This document shows positions 60,035-64,000 of a stretch of 64,000 nucleotides of DNA, piece by piece. The number at the start of each line of letters is the position of its first letter. Positions within the stretch are counted from its first letter, which is position 1. This DNA comes from Flavobacterium tistrianum (GTDB lineage Bacteria; Bacteroidota; Bacteroidia; Flavobacteriales; Flavobacteriaceae), in contig NZ_QJRH01000072.1 in the NCBI RefSeq assembly GCF_003254545.1, forward strand, positions 62,001 to 126,000. The letters are read 5' to 3'. The position numbers and the translations under genes are program-made. The notes beneath the pieces were generated by a model. It saw nothing but the letters and a program-made list of their open reading frames with translations. It made no database searches and was not told the DNA's origin.

Positions 60035-60817
60035 TTATTTTCCTGTAAATTCTGCTTTACGTTTTTCTAAGAAAGCCGTTGTTCCTTCTTTGAAGTCTTG
60101 AGTTCCGAAACATTCTCCGAATGATTTTATTTCGGTATCAAAGCCATTTTTGCCGTCTTTAAAATTAGCATTGATGGCTTTTATCGCTTTTCCAATAGCA
60201 AATGGCGCATTTTTAATGATTTTCTGAGCAATCACGTTTGTAAATGACAAAAGCTCTTCTTGAGGCACCACATGATTTACCAAACCGTACTCTTTTGCTT
60301 GTTCGGCAGTAATCATTGCAGCAGTCATGATCAATTCCATTGCGCGTCCTTTTCCAATTAATTGCGGTAAACGCTGTGTTCCTCCATATCCTGGAATTAA
60401 TCCTAAAGTGACTTCTGGAAGTCCCATTTTTGCATTATCAGAAGCAATTCTAAAATGACAGGCCATTGCCAATTCTAATCCGCCACCAAGAGCAAAACCA
60501 TTTACGGCAGCAATTACTGGTTTTTTAAGATTATCAATAAAATCAAATAAAGATTCCTGTCCTTCGGCTGCCAATTGCGCGCCTTCAACAGTTGTATAAT
60601 TTGCAAACTCCGAAATATCTGCTCCAGCTACAAAAGCTTTTTCTCCACTTCCAGTTAAAACAACAACACGAACATCATCATTTTTCGCCAATGATTGAAT
60701 GGCATTACTCAGATCACTGATTGTTGCTTTGTTTAAGGCATTCAATTTGGTTGGTCTGTTAATGGTAATTGTCGCAACTTTTTCTTCGATTGAAACTAAG
60801 ATATTTTCGTAATTCAT
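60035..60817 (-). CDS. Enoyl-CoA hydratase/isomerase-family protein
   Basis: 260 residues of the crotonase fold. The oxyanion segment AVNGFALGGGLELAMACH and the catalytic stretch MGLPEVTLGLIPGYGGTQRL contain the Glu residues used by hydratases (ACxxRxA and PExxLGxIP-type motifs). The standard activity is hydration of trans-2-enoyl-CoA in fatty-acid or amino-acid oxidation. Its start is 11 nt from the histidine kinase stop on the same strand, an unusual pairing. Length is standard. Confidence 0.9.
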   Translation of the reverse strand: MNYENILVSIEEKVATITINRPTKLNALNKATISDLSNAIQSLAKNDDVRVVVLTGSGEKAFVAGADISEFANYTTVEGAQLAAEGQESLFDFIDNLKKPVIAAVNGFALGGGLELAMACHFRIASDNAKMGLPEVTLGLIPGYGGTQRLPQLIGKGRAMELIMTAAMITAEQAKEYGLVNHVVPQEELLSFTNVIAQKIIKNAPFAIGKAIKAINANFKDGKNGFDTEIKSFGECFGTQDFKEGTTAFLEKRKAEFTGK

Positions 60818-60828
60818 GACGCTATATT

Positions 60829-62298
60829 TTATAAGTTTGTGATAGGGAGAGAAACTGTAAACGTAGTTCCTTTTCCGTAAGTTGATTCAAAGGTAATTGT
60901 TCCTTTGTAATTTTCGATAATGTTTTTAATAATTCCAAGTCCAAGTCCCATACCGCTGGTTTTGGTTGTGAATTTTGGCTCGAAAATCCTTCCTATATCT
61001 TGTTTTTGAATTCCGATTCCGTTGTCCTTTACTGCAATTTCAACATTATTATCTCTTCTTTTTACTGACACAACAATTGATTTTTGAAACTGGCTTTCTG
61101 GAATGGCTTGAGTCGCATTTTTAACCAAATTAGTAATAACACGAATCAATTGCGTACGATCCATTTTGGAAATGATTTCTTCTTCTTCTTTTTCGAAAGA
61201 AATATAATCTTCGTTGAAAATATCCAAAGCCAGTTCTACAACCTCAACAACATTTAGCGTTTCATTTTGCTGTGCTGGCATCGAAGCAAAGTTTGAAAAT
61301 GCCGAAGCTACAGCCGTCATCGTATCGATCTGCTGAATTAAAGTTTCGGAGTAATCATTCATTTTTTGCTTCACGTCGGGAGCAGAAGGATCAAATTTTC
61401 TTTGGAAACTCTGAACGGTCAAACGCATCGGCGTAAGCGGATTTTTGATTTCGTGGGCAACTTGTTTCGCCATTTCGCGCCAAGCTTCTTCACGTTCGCT
61501 TTGTGCTAGCTTGATGGCACTTTTTTCGAGTTTATCCACCATTCCGTTATAAGCTGTAATCAAGAAATTAACCTCTTTACTATTCGCTTCCAAAACAATC
61601 TTTTCATTTTTCTGATCCAGATTGGTTTCTTCTAATCTTTCAGAAATCGTTTTTAGTGATTTTGTAATGTAGGTTGAAAGGAAATATGCTAACGCGAAAG
61701 CCACAATCAGCATAAAAGAATATACTTGACTTAAACGAATCAAGAAGGTATTCAATTCGTTATCATAATATCCATCGTCTTCTAAATACGGAAGATTAAG
61801 GATTCCAAGAGGTTTAAATTTTTCGTCTTTTATTAAGCTGTATGAAGATCGGTTCTTAACTCCATCTATCGTTTTAATATCTACAAAACGCTTTTCGATG
61901 GAAGAACGAACCAGTTTAAGAATATATTCTGGAATTGGAGGTGGTGCTTTATCAACAGCAAAAGACTCTTTAGAAGATTTGAGCAGTTTTCCATCTAAAC
62001 TGTAGATATTGATTTCAATTTTGTGAATCTGAGCTAACTCATGAATTTTATCTTTAAAAATTAAATCTAAATTCTGAGTTTTTAATGGATACGTCGTAGT
62101 CGCTAGAACATAATTGATATGTTCTTTTACCGCATTTTCTTTTCGCTCTAAACGTTCCTGATGGTATTCTTTGGCCTCAGTCTTAAACTGAATAATCGAA
62201 ATCGAAGCCAATAAAAAAGATGCCACAACAATCAATACAATCATCGACAGGAAAATCCTGGTACGAAGCGATAGCATTGACATTTTGAAGTTTAGCAT
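60829..62298 (-). CDS. Sensor histidine kinase (NtrY-like, HAMP-HisKA-HATPase)
   Basis: 489 residues (alternative start at 62283). Two membrane helices (about 12-32 and 190-212) bracket a periplasmic sensor region; HAMP follows to about 265. HisKA contains MAKQVAHEIKNPLTPMRLTV with the phospho-accepting His, and the HATPase domain carries NLVKNATQAIP, VKDNGIGIQKQDIGRIFEP and GMGLGLGIIKNIIE. The H-box and kinase order fit NtrY-like kinases. No response regulator gene lies within the window, so it is an orphan here. An inverted repeat precedes it. Confidence 0.88.
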   Translation of the reverse strand: MLNFKMSMLSLRTRIFLSMIVLIVVASFLLASISIIQFKTEAKEYHQERLERKENAVKEHINYVLATTTYPLKTQNLDLIFKDKIHELAQIHKIEINIYSLDGKLLKSSKESFAVDKAPPPIPEYILKLVRSSIEKRFVDIKTIDGVKNRSSYSLIKDEKFKPLGILNLPYLEDDGYYDNELNTFLIRLSQVYSFMLIVAFALAYFLSTYITKSLKTISERLEETNLDQKNEKIVLEANSKEVNFLITAYNGMVDKLEKSAIKLAQSEREEAWREMAKQVAHEIKNPLTPMRLTVQSFQRKFDPSAPDVKQKMNDYSETLIQQIDTMTAVASAFSNFASMPAQQNETLNVVEVVELALDIFNEDYISFEKEEEEIISKMDRTQLIRVITNLVKNATQAIPESQFQKSIVVSVKRRDNNVEIAVKDNGIGIQKQDIGRIFEPKFTTKTSGMGLGLGIIKNIIENYKGTITFESTYGKGTTFTVSLPITNL

Positions 62299-62316
62299 TT
62301 TGTTTTTGTTTTGTTT

Positions 62317-62378
62317 GTTTCAGGTTTCAAGTTCCAGGTTATGTTGCGTTTGGCAACTTGAAACTTGAAACCTGAAAC
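62317..62378. repeat. Inverted repeat, GTTTCAGGTTTCAAG arms
   Basis: GTTTCAGGTTTCAAGTTCCA + GGTT (62317-62340) and AACTTGAAACTTGAAACCTG + AAAC (62355-62378) match in reverse complement at 22 of 24 positions, with a 14-nt loop. It lies just after the hemJ stop (minus strand). Confidence 0.75.
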
Positions 62379-62386
62379 TAAAAAAA

Positions 62387-62935
62387 CTATTTTCTCTCTC
62401 TAATTCTTTTGTAAAACCTGAATCCCAGCATTATTAAAACCGAGAATAAAATAATTCCGATTACGCCGAAAATCCAGTTGATGGCACTTTTTAAAACTAC
62501 TAAAAAGACAACAGCAAACAAAATAATTGTTGCGCCTTCATTCCACAAACGCATGAAATTGTTAGAATATTTTACTTCATCGTTTTGCAATTGTTTAAAA
62601 ATCTGATGGCATTTTCCGTGGTATAAATACAAAAGGAAAACGAAACATAATTTTACGTGCATCCAAGGCATTGTAATCCAAACATGACCTGCATCTGTAA
62701 AAAACAGCATCCAAAAAGCAAAAATACTTGCCAAAACTGCTGAAGGCCATGTAATAATGTACCACAACCGGTAGGCCATTATTTTGTATTGCACCTGCAG
62801 AATTTCTTTTTCTGGCGAAGGTTTTTCATTGGCTTCAATTTGGTACACAAACAAACGCACAATATAAAACAAACCCGCAAACCAAGTGATTACGAATATA
62901 AGATGAAGTGATTTGAGATAATTGTAGTATTCCAT
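62387..62935 (-). CDS. hemJ: HemJ-type protoporphyrinogen IX oxidase
   Basis: 182 residues with about five membrane helices. The N-terminal NYLKSLHLIFVITWFAGLFY, IVRLFVYQIEANEK and MPWMHVKLCFVFLLYLYHGK are the HemJ/CopD-like pattern with two conserved His on helices (LHLIF, WMHVK). HemJ oxidises protoporphyrinogen IX to protoporphyrin IX, the step before ferrochelatase, which is encoded just upstream. Its start overlaps the stop of a lipoprotein gene by one base (TAATG), so hemH-lipoprotein-hemJ read as one operon. Confidence 0.87.
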   Translation of the reverse strand: MEYYNYLKSLHLIFVITWFAGLFYIVRLFVYQIEANEKPSPEKEILQVQYKIMAYRLWYIITWPSAVLASIFAFWMLFFTDAGHVWITMPWMHVKLCFVFLLYLYHGKCHQIFKQLQNDEVKYSNNFMRLWNEGATIILFAVVFLVVLKSAINWIFGVIGIILFSVLIMLGFRFYKRIRERK

Positions 62936-63507
62936 TATTTCTTAAATGTAGATTTTTTAAAAAGATCAATCATTTCTTTACCATCATCTTCATCTTCATA
63001 AACAATCGAATTTACAAAGATCTTATCATTAAAACCTCGAGAAAAAATCACTAGAGTTACTACTTTTTTCTCATCTTCAGTTATTTCTATTTTGGCTCTT
63101 CTAAATGGCAAACCCGAAATATTTTCAGTACTAACTGAATAATCTCCCATTTTACCTTTTGGATAAATTTTACCAATATCCTTTAAAAGAAGAAAATCCT
63201 TTAATTTCATATTTAGATCAAGCGCTCGAACATCACTTCCAAAAAAATCTTCGTAATTCACTGAAAAATAATTGGCTTCATCTTTTTTAAAAACAACAAT
63301 CGAATGTTTCTTTTTAGCTAAAGTCGTATCTCCTTTAATATCGGCTTTCTGCTTTAAATCTACTTTTTCGTAATCATCTGGAACAGAAATTTGCCAATTG
63401 AATGTTTTATCGTAAAAATTATTGTCTGCAAGAGAATTGTTTTTTTTGCAACCTGAAAAAGCTACTAAAACAAGAAATAAAACGGAAATGCTTTTTAATT
63501 TATTCAT
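62935..63507 (-). CDS. Hypothetical lipoprotein between hemH and hemJ
   Basis: 190 residues. Signal peptide and lipobox VLVAFSGC (Cys20), then a Lys/Asn tether and a soluble beta-rich domain (TFNWQISVPDDYEKVDLKQK; NISGLPFRRAKIEITEDEKK). No family recognised. It starts 8 nt after the ferrochelatase stop and overlaps hemJ by one base, so it is co-translated with heme genes; a role in heme or metal handling is possible but not shown. Confidence 0.75.
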   Translation of the reverse strand: MNKLKSISVLFLVLVAFSGCKKNNSLADNNFYDKTFNWQISVPDDYEKVDLKQKADIKGDTTLAKKKHSIVVFKKDEANYFSVNYEDFFGSDVRALDLNMKLKDFLLLKDIGKIYPKGKMGDYSVSTENISGLPFRRAKIEITEDEKKVVTLVIFSRGFNDKIFVNSIVYEDEDDGKEMIDLFKKSTFKK

Positions 63508-63514
63508 CTAATAT

Positions 63515-64000
63515 TTATTTAGTCCAATCATTAATCCAATTTGCCACTGTTTGGCACCATTCGTCGTCGTCATTCAAGCAAGGAATTGCCAAGAATTCTT
63601 CTCCTCCTTTTGCTTCGAAATCTTCTTTGGCACGCATTGCGATTTCCTCTAAAGTTTCTAAACAATCTGAAACGAAAGCAGGTGTTACAACTGCTAATTT
63701 TTTAATTCCTTTTGAAGGCATATTATCGATTTCAACATCAGTATAAGGTTCTAACCATTTATCACCTGCTAAACGAGATTGGAAAGTCAAACTGTATTTG
63801 TCTTCTGGAAGCCCTAATAATTTAACGACTTGTCTTGTTGTTTCATAACATTGGTGACGGTAACAGAATTCGTGTGCCGGAGATGGCGTGTTACAGCAAG
63901 AACCGTCAATTTTACAATGTGACTTTGTTATGTCAGTTTTACGGATATGACGTTCTGGAATTCCGTGATATGAAAACAATAAATGATCATATTCAAAACC
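63515..64000 (-). CDS. hemH: Ferrochelatase, C-terminal part (runs off the window)
   Basis: The reading frame is open to the right edge of the window, so this is the 3' part of the gene (about 161 codons). It begins in the window at YDHLLFSYHGIPERH, which holds the active-site His, and continues with FCYRHQCYETTRQVVKLLGL, SLTFQSRLAGDKWLEPYTDV and VVTPAFVSDCLETLEEIAMR, the ferrochelatase pattern. The enzyme inserts Fe2+ into protoporphyrin IX to give protoheme. Extra cysteines (KSHCKIDGSCC) suggest a possible cluster or metal site. The stop lies 8 nt before the lipoprotein gene. Confidence 0.9.
   Translation of the reverse strand, partial: GFEYDHLLFSYHGIPERHIRKTDITKSHCKIDGSCCNTPSPAHEFCYRHQCYETTRQVVKLLGLPEDKYSLTFQSRLAGDKWLEPYTDVEIDNMPSKGIKKLAVVTPAFVSDCLETLEEIAMRAKEDFEAKGGEEFLAIPCLNDDDEWCQTVANWINDWTK

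Overview
The window looks like chromosome from a member of the Flavobacteriaceae, most likely Flavobacterium. The DNA is AT-rich. Several genes follow Bacteroidetes-type promoters (TAnnTTTG at about -7, at 8064-8095 with a TTTG box 20 nt upstream). There is a gliding-motility lipoprotein GldH gene, a TonB-dependent receptor of Bacteroidetes build (carboxypeptidase-like domain, then plug and barrel) and many N-terminal lipoboxes. The gene content is mostly housekeeping or ordinary accessory. I see no rRNA, tRNA, prophage or CRISPR array.

Layout. 1-7.6 kb: small unknown gene behind a structured leader, EamA exporter, HAD phosphatase, CAT-like acyltransferase, OmpA-type porin, ferritin, Cys/Lys-rich micro-protein, DUF2461 protein. 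7.6-13 kb: SSB, a GNAT-nitrilase fusion with an overlapping zinc-ribbon gene, a membrane M28 peptidase, an SRPBCC protein. 13-16.6 kb: SDR protein, then three likely DNA-repair genes (Ogt, DEDDy exonuclease, AlkZ-like winged-helix protein). 16.9-25.5 kb: SpmA/B-like transporter, a protein resembling TNT NAD-glycohydrolase toxins, lipoprotein, class I fumarase, PAS protein, DinB, phosphatase, outer-membrane protein. 25.6-31.4 kb (minus strand): 3-oxoacid CoA-transferase pair, PBP1A, GldH, RicT. 31.8-34.9 kb: two ankyrin-repeat proteins and a lipoprotein. 35-38.6 kb (minus strand): ferredoxin, TrhP-type U32 protein, REP-associated transposase and TrhO-type rhodanese, that is, the anaerobic and aerobic routes to 5-hydroxyuridine in tRNA side by side. 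38.7-47.4 kb: SulP transporter, PPK2, RND efflux operon. 47.5-53 kb (minus strand): bacilliredoxin, ArsR regulator, lycopene cyclase, thioredoxin-like protein, TonB receptor. 53-57.5 kb: metal homeostasis (TrxB-like flavoprotein, MerC, Fur/Zur, Nramp-UspA fusion, DtxR/MntR). 57.5-64 kb (minus strand): two paralogous membrane proteins, unknown protein, enoyl-CoA hydratase, NtrY-like histidine kinase, HemJ, lipoprotein and the 3' part of ferrochelatase.

Most notable points: (1) the TrhP-like and TrhO-like proteins, otherwise unrelated, end in the same ~85-residue domain at roughly 54% identity by hand count; (2) one palindrome (TTTAGA-N4-TCTAAA core) lies in front of both the TonB receptor and the Nramp gene, near a DtxR/MntR-type regulator; (3) the intergenic regions carry families of imperfect inverted repeats built from GCAAAG- or GGTTCAAAG-like units, often wrapped round a terminator, plus a MITE-like 142-bp element with perfect 25-bp arms; (4) a cytoplasmic TNT-like protein has Lys where I expect the catalytic Gln. 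Functions are inferred from sequence reading only; no database search was run.
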